Assembly: GCA_964007475.1 (NCBI GenBank) | Contig: OZ023275.1 | Coordinates: forward strand, 1,984,001 to 2,048,000 | Direction of reading: 5' to 3' | DNA length: 64,000 nucleotides | Origin: Hybos culiciformis | Lineage: Eukaryota > Arthropoda > Insecta > Diptera > Hybotidae | Part shown: positions 13,456 to 26,123 of the stretch, one piece after another | Layout of the letters: every line of letters starts with the position of its first letter | Numbering within the stretch: position 1 is the stretch's first letter | Notes under the pieces: generated by a model | Seen by the model: the letters and a program-made list of their open reading frames with translations, nothing else | Database searches by the model: none | Told to the model about the DNA's origin: nothing | Program-made: the position numbers and the translations under genes

Positions 13456-13743
13456 CATAGAGGAATAATGTTTATAAGAGGGTCAGAATTCATACAAGTA
13501 AATTTCAGAATTTTTTTTCAAATAACTCAAAAATGATGACAATATTTTCAATGTATTGAATAAAACTTTCATGCTCAAATTTGTTTTTATTCTTAATACA
13601 ATAATAAAAATAATAAAATTAAGAATAAACACATTTGAGTTAAAAAATTTTACTCAATATATACATTCAAAATATTGTCATAATTTTTGAAAAAAATTTA
13701 CTTATATGAATTCTGTCCCTCTTATAAATATTATTACTCAATG
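13456..13743. mobile_element. CATA-family palindromic MITE, 7-bp TSD
   Basis: The left end CATAGAGGAATAATG and the complement of the right end CATTGAGTAATAATA start inverted arms of about 130 bp, both containing TTTATAAGAGGG and AGAATTCATA. An exact 7-bp duplication, GTTATAC, lies at 13449-13455 and 13744-13750. The terminal motif and 7-bp duplication match the elements at 4050 and 52441. Non-coding. Confidence 0.8.
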
Positions 13744-13750
13744 GTTATAC

Positions 13751-16700
13751 TTACAACATTGCTTAAATATTTTTCATTTATTTAAAAATGTTGTAACTAA
13801 TACAATATGACTAGTTCTGGAAAATACAAGCTTATTCTATCGTAAGAAGACTTACAAAATTAAATGTATAATGTATTCCGATCATTAATATTGTATGTTG
13901 ACTTACAAAACATTCTACTTTAAATTTTACTTGCCAGTATATTCTAAGTATACTTAAAACATAATAGAACGGACTTTTTGAAGAAAAGGTCCAATATTGT
14001 AAGTGCTTTTTGGTTCATAACTTTTGAGGGAGGTGTCGCAGGAATACCATATTTTTAGGATGGATGCGTTGCCAAATAATCTTTTTAGTTTTTATATAGT
14101 CCGATTAGGTTGTAAGTCGACTTACAATAAACTCGAAAGGGGTGACGTATATTTGTATTTTTTCTGTATTATGGTATATGATTGCATCATTTACAATGTA
14201 CTAAAATTTTATTTCCCGATTAATAAGTAATGAACTATCAAAATATACATATAAATATATATAGGTATATAACTTTTGCCATATATACAAGAAACAAAAA
14301 AATATAATATTCTTTTTAATTTAGGATATCCATTTTTGACAGGAAATAAAAATCTTTTTTTTATTATTATTATTATTAAAGGTCACATTTGATTTAGAGA
14401 TTTATTCTTTCAAAACTTTTTTGTATGTATTTTTATATACATGTACCGGTACACATACTACATATATTTGTTATTTTTACTACGAATTATAATAAAATAT
14501 TGAAAACGAAATAAATGAATTGAAAATAATCGATCAAATCAAATATTCAAAACACAAATGTATTGAAACTGTTTATCATTTTGTTTTTCATCAAAACAAT
14601 ATATAAAAAAACGTGAAATGTTTTCCAAAATTCAAAGAAAAAAAGAAAAAAAAAGAAAGGAAAAAACAAATTTTTTTTTTTTTCCAGGAAAATATTTTTT
14701 TTTTTAAGGAATTAAGACATAAAAAAAAAATCAAATTTAAATCAGGGGGAATGAAACAAAAGTATATTAAGTTTTGAAAAATAAAATACACATAATTATT
14801 TAGAAATTTAGAAGTACATATGTACATTAAAAAAATAGAAGCATATATAATAGAAAGTTATTCATCTAACATTGGTTGATGTAATTTCTAATTGGTACTC
14901 ATATAATGATTTTCATAATTGCTAAATTTAATCAAGTAGCGAAAACCAAAACCAAACAACACTAGACTATTGTAATCTCGTCAACCTAACATAGACTTTA
15001 AAATATTATTAATTAAAAAAAATCTTTATAAATACCTTCCTGTACTAAAATAAACCCCAAATCTATTAGTCTATTGTTCTCAATTAAAAAATTACTTTTT
15101 TAAGTATTTGTCTTTATAATATTAAAATCCATTTTCAATACGAATTCAAGGCAAGTAAAGCTGAAGTTGCTAGAGGGAACAAGAAGGAATTGTTTGAAAA
15201 TGTTTATAATTCTTTAACTGAAATTGTTTCACTTTATTTTAACTTCTAACAAATAATAATGGGGTGAATATTAAATGACTAAAAATAAACTTTTATTCTA
15301 TGAATCTAAAAAAAAAAACAAAAAACTGATAGTGTTGATAAGTGAATGAAAAGACAAAGTGTCAAAAATTAGAATTTTGAAGAAGAAATAACAAATATTA
15401 TGTTGGTAAATAAATAAATAAACAATAATTAAATAAAAAAAATTTTGAAATTATATCGGATAGATAGAATTATAGAAGTTGCAAATTTTTTTATCCCAGC
15501 AATACCGTAAAGCAATATCGTAAACAACTACCCAGCAAAAAAATAAGTCCTCAAATTGTATCGACAATAATTTTGACCTCGGTTACAGGAAATTATGTAG
15601 TTGAAAATAATTATTCGGCTTTTGTACAATTATTATTTATTTTTAAGAACAAAAATTTTATTTAATTTTTTATTTATTTAGCAATCACAGAGTTCAATAT
15701 AAGTAAGTAAAGTACGTAATCAAATATATTTTTGCACAAAGTTCAATATAAAAATAGTCCAAAATAAATTGTTTTTTTCGTATAGAATCCAAAATGAATT
15801 GAGTGCGTTCTGAAACATTTTTTGGAAACGTTTTGGCAGGGTGAAATATATTTTAATATGAAATACATACACATACCTATATTTTATTTTTATTTAAAAT
15901 AATTATAAATATTTAAAAAAAATTAAAAACAATAAATATAAAAATAAATATGAAGAATTTTTTAGAACCCTAATTATTAAAAACGAAATATGCAAAAATT
16001 TCTGATAAAAATATAAAATTTTTTCAAAACTTTTAAAAAAAAACCCATTAAGAGCTTCACTGTGAAAAATGGGTAGGTATTGGTTTTGCATTGATTGTAG
16101 TCTTAATACAATCTCGACTGAAGTGATGCGTTAGAGAGTATATAACTGGCTCCAGGGTGAGTGAGCCCTATTTTTAAATTTTTAGTTTTTTTTGCCTCAA
16201 ATTGTCCCTTTGAATCGGTTAAGGCCCAAAATCTTTTCAAAACAATTTTTTTATTTTATATAAATCTAAACTAGTTTTATTGTTAATCAATATAAAAAAA
16301 AAAATATAATTGAATACCTAATATATAAAAATTGAAATTATACGTACTTACTGGCAGGCTGTCGCAGTTATCTGGTTTTTCAAGGTATAGTTGATTTTCT
16401 TTAGAGTTACAAAAAACTAATTAAAAGTTGACTGTGCTTATTTTTGTACCGTGGAAATTTGGCTAATTCAAAGAAGTTTAATATTAAATTCTGCAGTTCG
16501 TATACTGCATTAACTCCCTTATGTGCAAATAAATATTCCGTAATTTAATTTTATTTCATTAACATTTTTGATTGAATTATTTAAAAAAATATATAAAATT
16601 ACCATGATAAAAATGGTTTTTGAGGTATAATAACAACCCAAATGGTTCGGTCTATTATGAAATTTAAGTGATTCAATCGTTATGTTTCATTAATTTACCA

Positions 16701-17259
16701 CATATGAGTTCTTAATGACATTTCTCATTGTCAAATAAAATTCAACCTACTCTATTCGAGTAGACACTTTAGCAAATTACTGAAAAAAATTTAACCAATA
16801 AAATAATAAAGTAAAAAAAAAAAATTTTTTTTTCCTTATAAAAAGTACATAATATACTTACTTTCAAAGAAAACAAGTTTATATATAAAATGAACTGCTT
16901 TTTGATATGAAAATGAATTTCGATTTAGTAAAAAAAAAAAGAAAAAAAAAAGATTCCGATTGATGTTTTATTTTATGTACGTTACACCCTTAACTTTTTT
17001 TTTGACATAACATTATGTAATAACGTTTAATATCCGAATATTTTTCTCACGAGAATTTTCCCTTTTACTTGAAAGAGTTCTTTTCATATTTAACAAAAAA
17101 AAAAAAATTGAAGGAATTTCTACGGCCATCATTGGATGGATTAGTAGTGAATCTGATCTGAGTACCACATTGAAATAGAAATTTAAATAATTTTTATTTT
17201 TCTTAAAGCCACTTTTGAATCTATATTATTAATGCGAGGAACTTACCTTTATTGTTACT
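13751..17259. other. AT-rich stretch, nothing recognised
   Basis: No gene. GTAAGTCGACTTAC and looser relatives (TTGTA..GACTTACAA) recur at about 13272, 13840, 13894 and 14111, perhaps from an old inverted element. A sequence near 16146-16245 (including CTCCAGGGTGAGTGAGCC) looks like a transposon end without a visible partner. Confidence 0.4.
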
Positions 17260-17270
17260 TAGTATCAGAG

Positions 17271-17683
17271 CATAAGCTGGGTGGAACAGTGGCTTAGAGC
17301 CCGGCTTTCAGAAGCAATAGCGAAAGTCCAAGATCGATTCCTGAGTGCTACAAATCATAAAAATTTGTTTCTTTCGGTATTTCGTTCTGACCCAGTACCC
17401 TTTCTCATTGGTGGCATAAAATAAATGGTGAAAAAAACAAGTGTGCCCTCTGCAGCATACGCTAATAGGATTCTAGTGACAATGCGAAAGTTAGAAATTG
17501 ATGCTCTGCGTATAATGGTGGTACCTTTTAATACTGTCATAACCTATCGTACTGGAGAAGCAGAACGACCAACGAATATATTAATTTAAAAGGAAACGAA
17601 ATGGCTCGATGGACAATAACAAAAGCCTATACTGATTAGGGTAGCCTAAGTTCAAAAAAAGCTCTGGCAACCTAACCTAATCC
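17271..17683 (+). mobile_element. tRNA-headed SINE with 11-bp target duplication
   Basis: The element is flanked by TAGTATCAGAG at 17260-17270 and 17684-17694, an exact 11-bp duplication typical of LINE-mobilised insertions. Its head carries pol III promoter-like boxes: A-box-like TGGCTTAGAGC at 17290-17300 and B-box-like AGATCGATTCC at 17331-17341, spaced as in tRNA-derived SINEs. The body is about 300 bp of unrecognised sequence, and the 3' end is the short iteration CCTAACCTAATCC rather than a long poly-A. The open frame on the minus strand inside it is incidental. The LINE partner is unknown. Confidence 0.85.
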
Positions 17684-17694
17684 TAGTATCAGAG

Positions 17695-19378
17695 AGTTAT
17701 TTTGCACGAATTTGTTAAAAGAAATTTATAAAAGCTGTTAGATCCCTTATTCTGAAAATTTTCAATCTGGTAATTTTATTGTGATAAAATTTTCAATTAG
17801 ACTAGACTGGCTACATTTTTTTCTAATAGAAGGAAGTATATTTAAAAAATTTATTTTATTTTAGCTCCAAATTAACAGTTTACTTATAATGTTTTCATCT
17901 CAAAATAATAACTATATTAAAGAAATTTAAGAATACTAGAAAATGGATTTTAAAAATACCTCGATAGAAATCATTTAAAAAAGTTATAAAATTTTATGTT
18001 CTCATTTAAAGAACAAAAAAAATATTTTAAATTTTTCCTGCTTTATAAAATAATATTTAGTTTTCAATCTATGATGTCATAAAATCGTTTTAACTTAAGA
18101 TGAAAAATTAATTCTCATTTTTATGATACACGGAAATTTAAAAATCCTTTTACCTAGCCGTTCATAAATTTATTTCTGTAGGAAATTATAATTAATGAAA
18201 CTTTTTTTTTTTTTTGGAAGAAACTATGATTAAAAAGTACATAATACTTAAGACTTAGGTGTATGTTATGTGCTCTAATTTAAATTGGTTGAACTTTGAA
18301 CTAATTTAACTGTTTTAAATAAATTTTTGAAAAATAAAAAAATTTCAGACGACCTAAATTAAGTACACTTATAGAAACTTTTATAAAATATCACAAAATT
18401 ATAGTTTGAAGTTAAAGGTAGATATATAAAACTAAAAAAAAAATTATTATATTTTTCAGCTGTAAAGTAAAGTAAATATATTTTTTTTTTTCAAATAAAT
18501 TTCATAAAGTTTATAAAACAAAAAAAAATGTTAGCACTTGTTAGCCAGACCACAAATAAAGTTAATATACTAAACTGATGTGGTATTTTAGGCATATACA
18601 TAAACTAAGTGTTATTAAAAACATTTTTCACTTTCATTATCTTAAGGGAAAATGTAATTATTATAATTTTATAAATTTTCACAATCTTACATTGTTTATA
18701 TGTATATATTTTGTATGTTGTATCGTTGTATAGTATATATAAATATTATGTTTTTTTGTGAAGAAATTAGTTTTCATGTTTTCAACCCTTTCAATTATAC
18801 CTTAATAATTTAAAATATAGGACTTATTATGTTTCGCACATTCATTCCTCAGGGGGTTAATCGTTCATTCTATGTTATCTTTGTAATAATGTAACCAAAA
18901 CAAAAAATAATAAGTGAGAAAGAGGTTCAACACATGAAAATGACCTCTAAATATTATTTTTTATATAAGTAACAGAAAATCTGAAGTATATATAAGCTGT
19001 TTATCTGTGTAGATTTTACATAAATACAGAAAATATATGTACAATTTTATATTTAATAAATTAAAATATTAAATTTTGTTTATTTGAATTAACATAAAAG
19101 AAGAATGAATAATGAATAGATATTATTATAATAGTTTGTTCAATTGATATTGATAGCAATTGTCAGATAGTGAGTAAAGAGATTACACAAGTATAGTATA
19201 CACTTCTCGGAACGAAATAAATAAACTATTAATAATACTAAATGAATGAAAATGTTTAATGTATTTTGAATTTAATGTTGTTTCATATTATTCAATCATT
19301 TAGTTCATTATTTAGATTTTAAGTTTCTTATTTTAAATGTTTATGTTAAATGTATATGTATCTAAAAATTAATGTATG
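17695..19378. other. AT-rich stretch, nothing recognised
   Basis: I see no open frame with a motif, no RNA gene and no paired repeat ends. Confidence 0.5.
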
Positions 19379-19682
19379 TCCTTTATGCATTCCTAACTGT
19401 TCGAACGATTTCAATGAAAATTAGAGGAGTTGTTGCCCGGACCCTAGGGAAGGTTTACCACATATAAAAATGGGCAGAAGGGAGGGGCAGAAGGGAGGGG
19501 CAGAAGGGAGGGGCAGAAGGGAGGGGCAGAAGGTAGGGGCAGAAGGGAGGGGCAGAAGGGAGGGGTAGAAGGGAGGGGGAGAAGGGAGGGTCAGAAGGGA
19601 GGGTCAGGAGGAACTGTCTGAAGGGCGTTCAGAAGGAGTTTTCTTTAAATTAATGTTATTAAGAGCACTCTGGGTCAGCTAG
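19379..19682 (+). mobile_element. Non-autonomous Helitron-type element, 3' end
   Basis: The plus strand ends in GGGTCAGCTAG followed by T (CTAG at 19679-19682), the complement of the terminus at 3222. A small AGAG/CTCT stem lies upstream. The body holds a GTTCGAACGATTTCAATG segment of the kind seen in insect TE tails, then the purine minisatellite at 19474-19617. The 5' boundary is uncertain. Confidence 0.6.
19474..19617. repeat. Minisatellite, unit GGGAGGGGCAGAA
   Basis: About eleven tandem copies of a 13-bp purine-rich unit with few substitutions. It is the complement of the unit in the Helitron-type element at 3.2-3.7 kb. Confidence 0.9.
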
Positions 19683-19729
19683 TATTTTAACAAATTAAGT
19701 TTTCATGATTTTGAAATCTTAATTTATAG

Positions 19730-19976
19730 AGGTATCAACACAAGAGGGGATACAAGCCACTGTATATGAGAATGAACACAATTAGAGCTACTGGCTACAA
19801 GCGACTTTATCGCCCGGAGATAAATTAGAAATTTTCCTATTTTTGTATCCCGGCGACAAGAAAAAATATATCGCCGTCGTTGTTATTGTGTTTACTCTAG
19901 TGATATATGTGATATATGTGATATATCTGTAGCTAGTGCTGTCGTTGTATCCTGTAGCCCGAATTGTGTTTAAACC
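19730..19976. mobile_element. Degenerate TTAA-type MITE
   Basis: The ends read AGGTATCAACACAAG (left) and GGTTTAAACACAATTCGG (complement of right). The right flank is TTAA (19977-19980); the left TTAA is not adjacent. The interior words GAGAATGAACACAATTAGAG and GCCGTCGTTGTTATTGTGTT match the cleaner copy at 58769-58918, so this is an older member of that family. Confidence 0.5.
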
Positions 19977-19980
19977 TTAA

Positions 19981-22900
19981 ACATATTATTAGTACGTTAT
20001 GATTTCATTTTCAAATAGAAAGTTTATTTTTTGTAATTTTATAAAATATAATATAAATTTAAATTAAAAATTAAAATTAATTTTATATTCAAACACATAA
20101 ATTTATTAATAATAAAATAATAACAACGTTTATGATCACTTTATAAAGTTAAATGAGTATAATATTCTTTTATCCTCTCAATGTCTAGAAACAATAAAAT
20201 TGATTTTTATTTTTTCAACGGATAGACTAATTAGTTATTATGTAGAAATAAATTTTGAATAATATAACAAATACCCAGTTGTCAACAAAATAATAACTTT
20301 TTATTGCTTAATATCTTACTTATTTTTTTTTTTTATATAAAAAACTTCAACAAATTTTCATATTTAAATTTTATAAAAACTGTTTTCAACGTTTTTATTT
20401 TATTTTTTTTTTCATACTATGCACATAAAAAGTTTTCCAATGTCGGTCGGAAAATTTATTATTTTTCTACTATTCAGTTTATTTTATTATATAATAGATA
20501 TTTTTTTTTTCATCCTGCCAGATGCTTTTGATGTGTAAAGTTTTTACACGCAGAAATATGTTCGTTGTGGTCTAATCAATATCTTTTTCAACATCGAGAA
20601 AGCATTTTTATGTGCACCATATTTATGCCATCTAGTATGGAAAGTTATTATGGGTAACAATATTAAAAAAAAAAATATATATATTATATATATATAGAAT
20701 AATAGGTACCTTGTTATTATGACCAAAACTGTATATATAGTATTCTATATTTTTCAAGTGGATGAGTTTTTATTAATAAAATATTTTATCCTTTCTGGTT
20801 TCTGTACATTTTTATTGTCTCTATGTAAAAACTTGACAGATATAAAAACATACATATAATTGTATTTTTTTTTTTAAATATACTAGTTTTTTGCAAAACA
20901 ATAAAATTAAATTTAAAGTTAGAAAATATGGAAAAAAGAAAGATTACATAAACATAATCAAACGTTTTTGATGGAATTTTTCTGTTTTTTTGATTTGTTC
21001 ACATCAGTTACATAAAAGCCTGCATCAAAAGTAATATGTTTTTATAGTTGAAAATAGTTAAATATAATATTATTACTGGAAGGATTGATTTAATATATAA
21101 CATAAAGTTATGTTAAAGTATACAAGTATGGAATAAAATAATTTTAAGTAATATTTTTTAGTGGGGTCCAAAAATGAATAAATATAATAATTTATTGGTG
21201 TTTTTGGTTTATGGTTTATATTATATTGTTTCTCTTAAACTTTTTTGAGGTAACAAATAAATATTATATACTTAATTATTTTTTACAAACATTTTAAATT
21301 TTAATTATTAATTTTTTTTTTTCAGTTTCAGATAATTTCAGTGCATTTTCAAAATTGGTATAACATATAACTTTATATTATTTATATTTATATTATTTAG
21401 ATTCTTTGATATTTAGATTTTTTGATATTTAGATTTTTTGATATTACAGAGTCGGCCTTCCACTATTCTAAGATGTTTCTTTTGCTTTATAAGGACTACA
21501 AAAAAAAAATTTAAAATTTTCTGAAGAACTCTTGAAGTTAATATTGTTTTCTGCGCAGTCAACTATTAAAATCATTTTTAAAAAGTATAATTGGATAAGT
21601 ATTAAGAATTCCAGTTTTCATATAATATTATACTTGAAACTTTTCTAAATAATATATTACTTGACACTTTACTACTATAAGAGAATATTATATATAGAAA
21701 ATGATAATGAAACTAATAAAAAATGTAGATATTTGAGTTTTATTTTTAATTTTTGGACTGAAAAAAAATTTCTAATCTTTTATTTTAATTGGATTTCAAA
21801 AAAAAGAAATAAAAAAATAAAGTTAAATTTGAATCTTTTTTTTTCAAATAATAAATGTATTCATTGGAAATAATAATATGCTTGAAGAAATCTGAAAGGA
21901 AATAAAATTAATTTGCATCTAAACAAAATAGTGTGTTATTACTTAAAGTAAAAAAAATAAAATTAATTTAAACTTATTAAAATATATTTGGGGCGATTCT
22001 AATATAATCTTAAGTAATATATTAATACATACAACTTTTATGAACATTTTATTGTTGTAGGATTTACTAAATACTAAACTAATTTCCTAAAAGAGGAAGC
22101 TGGAAAACATTTTTGTTCTAGAATCAAGAGGTACACTTCGCTTGTGACGGAAATAAGATTTGGAAGGATGAAGGAACTGGTAAACATAAAGAAACCAGTT
22201 TTGTGACTTTGGCACAGAAGTAGTTTTAAATTTCATTGATAATAAGGAAAAAAATAATTCTAGGTTTGAAAATTGAGTATTAACTAGGATAGATTCTTAT
22301 TAAATACGATTACTTGACAGTTAAACTTTCTGATTATAATGTTCAAAATGTATGTCCTTTCCGAAATTAAAATATTCTGTTTTTTGATTTATCGTTTAAT
22401 GAAGAATAACCCAAAAAGTTCAAATTTATTTGAAAGTTTTTATTTTATTAAAATTAAAGAAAATTGTTTTTTTTCTTGATATAATTTCTATTTTTGTAAA
22501 TATCATGAATTCACAATCACAATAAGAAATTCAATTAAATAGTTTTTTTCTCATATTAATCTACCTAACAGTAGAAATTTTTCCTTTCTTTCTTTTTTTT
22601 TTTGTAAGGATCAGTTTTTTTTAAGTATTTGTTTTTTAGAGATTTTTTGATATAATATATAAAAAAGAAATTTATACAGTTTTCTTTGTCAATTAAGCTC
22701 TGCCAGATTATTCAGAAGTCAAAGTAATAAATAAATGGTTATATTTAATTGGATTTTGGAGCATTTCAAAAAAAATAAAAAAAGGGAAAAAATTTGTAGA
22801 AATTCTTTTAGAAGAAGTTGAAATGAAATTTATATATGTACTTTACATTATAAATATGGTAATCCGATGTTTTCAATTTTTAATACCAGAAGACGGTTCT

Positions 22901-24354
22901 AGCTATTTTTTAATTTTTAGTGCTCGTTAGATTTGTCTTATGTGTATGAGAAATATTGGAGTGATGGAGAAATATTGGTTAACAAAGCTCTTTTAACTTC
23001 AACAAATCAATTAAGAGTTTTTAATGAAAGAATTTTTAAAAATTTGAAAGTGTATCTATTAGTTTTTAATTAAAATCCTTAAAATATATATTGCAGAGAT
23101 TTTGTTGACTTTCATTTTATTAAAATGAAATTATATTTTATAATAAAATATCAATCAAATTCTTTACAATTAATGTCATTATACCATTTTTTACTTAATA
23201 AATATTTTTGCTTTTACTTGTCCTCTCGAACAATAAAAAAAAAAATATTTTTGGAAGTAATTTTCATTGTAAAGGAATGTAATATAATCTATAACTTAAT
23301 AAATATTTTTTTTTTCTATTAAAATATTGTATAATGGAATTAAAATTACTTGAATGGAAAATTGCATTTTCTTATCTATGAAAAACAGAATTTTTTTTTT
23401 TCTTCTTATAAATTGATCTTTGCAATTATTTTATGTCGTTCATTTCCTTAAAAGAATAGAAAATTTAAAACAACCGACATTGAATGTTTAATTCATGAAT
23501 TATTTAAAATAATTTTTTTTTAATGATTGAAAAAGTTGCTATTGGTGCTAGAAAATTACCATATTATAGTGTTTGTACATTGACATGCCAAAGACATGTT
23601 AAGCATGGCTTTTGTAAAATGTTGTTCAAGGAAGGAGCAAAAGGCGACAAAGTATATTTAAAAAGAGTCCGATTTTGTGTTTTTTTTTTTGATTAATGAC
23701 AAGACGTCTTTCGTAGAAGACGAAAATAAAACACAATATTTACGAATTTTAATTTTAATAAAACACCGACTTAATAATTCTAACATGAATAATTTAATTT
23801 GATTGGCAGGGCAGTAGTGCCTTTAAATAGTTCATTGCGGGCGTTTTAAGCCTATTTTCGAAAAAATATTAAAGAAATTACTGTGCACGGCTTCGGCTAA
23901 AGGATGAAAATCGATTTTAAGATGGGTGTTGAACCTATTGTAAGGAGTTAAAAAAATTTTAAATTCGAAACTATTTTTAAATCGCTAAATTTCTAAAAAA
24001 AACAATAGTATCTAGGAATCTAGGATTCTAAATGTAAAAAATTAATTAAATTAAAAAAATTTAAAAAACTAGCTTTAATTTTTTAATGTTAAATTTTCAA
24101 AATAACAACTAATTTTCAAAATATTGATAAATTCAAAAAGAACTACTTATTTTTACTATGAGTTTTCAATATCGTAATGAAATTTCAAGTGAATAATTAA
24201 ATTATTGATTTGAAAGTAATATACCGCCTAAATCCCAAAAGCTCATATAAACATATTGGCTTTCTTGACTACCAATCTACTACAATATTATGTCAGTTAC
24301 ATTTTTGGAAAATACGGTTTTTCATTCGATCCTCAATGAATTTAAAGAAATGTG
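19981..24354. other. AT-rich stretch with one small tandem repeat
   Basis: No supported gene. Three copies of a 16-bp unit (TTTAGATTTTTTGATA) lie near 21397-21444. Open frames at 20304, 21661 and 23125 are AT noise dominated by K, N, I, F and Y. Confidence 0.5.
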
Positions 24355-24362
24355 TCATAAGG

Positions 24363-24954
24363 CAGCGGTTCCCAAAGCGTGGGTCTGGTGGGTCGCAACT
24401 GACTCAAGGTGGGTCGCCAATTTTATTATTTATTTGTTTGTATTAATTAACTTTTAATTAACTTAATACAATATTTTATATACATGCAGGCATTGTGTTT
24501 GTACTATATTATATATAGTACAAATACAATATTTTTAAGTACTTTTAAACTTTTTCTCAACAAATTTCTGCATTAAAAAGGTTACGGTACAAAATTCATA
24601 TCCAGTTTTACACACTGCAGCTTTAAAAGTACTGATTCCATTCACAACGTCTTATATGTGTGAAAGAGCATTTACAGAAATGTTTGCATTAAAAAACAAA
24701 TATTGCAATAAATTACAAGTATAAAACTCACTTCGCTTGAAAATAACTAATACAAAAGTAGATGTCGAAGATGTTATTAGCAAAAATAGAAAAGAAGCCC
24801 ATTCATCTCATTAATTAATTATTTTTATATTAATAAATTTATGAATTCAAGTTTTTACTTTTTTGCTTTTTACTATTTTTTTTTTCAGGTGGGTCACGAA
24901 AACCTTAGGTTTTTAATTAGTGTGTCGCGACTGATAAAAGTTTGGGTGCCCCTG
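24363..24954 (+). mobile_element. hAT element remnant
   Basis: The ends are CAGCGGTTCCCAAAGCGTGG on the left and a right end whose complement starts CAGGGGCACCCAAACTTTT, with GTGGGTCGC-type words inside both ends. This pattern is classic for hAT elements. The flanks TCATAAGG (24355-24362) and TTATAAGG (24955-24962) form an 8-bp duplication with one mismatch. It retains the 3' end of a transposase gene (24581-24814) and has lost the rest, so it is an internally deleted, non-autonomous copy. Confidence 0.8.
24581..24814 (+). pseudogene. hAT transposase C-terminal (hATC) fragment
   Basis: One frame reads about 78 codons ending HSSH and TAA, with one internal TAA about 50 codons in. It contains TTSYMCERAFTEMFALKNKY and, after the stop, SLRLKIT. 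This is the layout of the C-terminal dimerisation region of hAT transposases (ALK-LIPF-TTY-CE--F---KNKYRNKL---LRLKLT), similar to the ZBED5/SCAND3 group as I remember it. The N-terminal BED finger and catalytic DDE core are absent. It was once the end of the transposase that moved the surrounding element and is now inactive. Confidence 0.75.
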
Positions 24955-25426
24955 TTATAAGGTACAGTAGTTTTAGTTTTTGGTTTCATATTTTTCTAAA
25001 AAAAATTCAAGTTAATTTTGTTGACTATATTAATATGTAGAAAGAGCAGAAAAATGTTATCTGCTGATGTATGGTTCACTATATATATGAAAATAAATAA
25101 AAACATTTAAAGGATGAGGTTTTTTGATGAGCTTTGTAAAAAAATATGTTGCTCTTCGTTTTGTTAGCAACATCATACAAAAAAAAACATAATATCAAAA
25201 ATATTTATGTGGTAAAATGTTTGACAAAAGGTAAAAAGAAAAAATTTTTTAATGAAAATTCATGAAATAGTTTTGTATGTTATAAAAAGTATGGTAATGT
25301 CTGTCATAAGAACATGACAGCTAATTTAATAAAAATGTTTTCAATGTTTAGCCATTTATATTTACACATAATACAACATAGTCTGTTAAATATATAGTGA
25401 AGCATACATATAGTAGTAAGTGGTAT

Positions 25427-25669
25427 CATAGGGGAAGAATCAAATATAGAGAGTTATTTGCATATACATATAAAATTTGTATACAATTTTATGTCTAAAT
25501 TGGTCCAATATTGATTGATTATTTAAGTGAGTTTTTTCTATTTATATTTATTTTCATTTAAGTATTCATATTCACTAATTCAATATCTTCGACAAATTTA
25601 AATAAAAATGTGTTTACAAATTTATATACAATATATGAAAATAACTCTCTATATGATTCTTCCTCTATG
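25427..25669. mobile_element. CATA-family palindromic MITE
   Basis: The ends CATAGGGGAAGAATCA and (complement) CATAGAGGAAGAATCATA lead into inverted arms sharing TATAGAGAGTTATTT. The termini match the family at 4050, 13456 and 52441. The flanks GTGGTAT and GAGTATA do not form a clean duplication, so this copy is older or its ends have decayed. Confidence 0.65.
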
Positions 25670-26123
25670 GAGTATAGTAATAGTGAGATATACAAAGTAT
25701 TATACTACAAATACATTTATGTTATTTTATGAGATTTGGTTCTATAGAGCTATATAATACATAATTATATTTATTTAGATATTTAATTACGATAATTTTT
25801 TGTCATATATAAATTATTGTTACAAGTCAATCAATAACTGATAGGTATTATGTATATTATACGATAACATTATAGTTTTTTGTGTTTGATAAAAAATCGC
25901 ATTCCAAATACTTTAATTATATAGGCAGGCTGGGAGACTGAGGCCCCCACTTATTCTTTTTCAATAATTCACAGTTCACAGTTCAAATAAATTTTGTTAA
26001 TTTTGGTAAAATTTTGTTAATAGTAGATTACAACACAAAAAATTTGTTATTACAACGAGTTGTGTATACACAAAAACACATACACACGATTCAATACTTA
26101 TATCAGGAGACCGTTAGGTCGAG

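Noticed and set aside
17355..17540. Minus-strand open frame with balanced composition
   Set aside because: It lies wholly inside the SINE body, which is non-coding.
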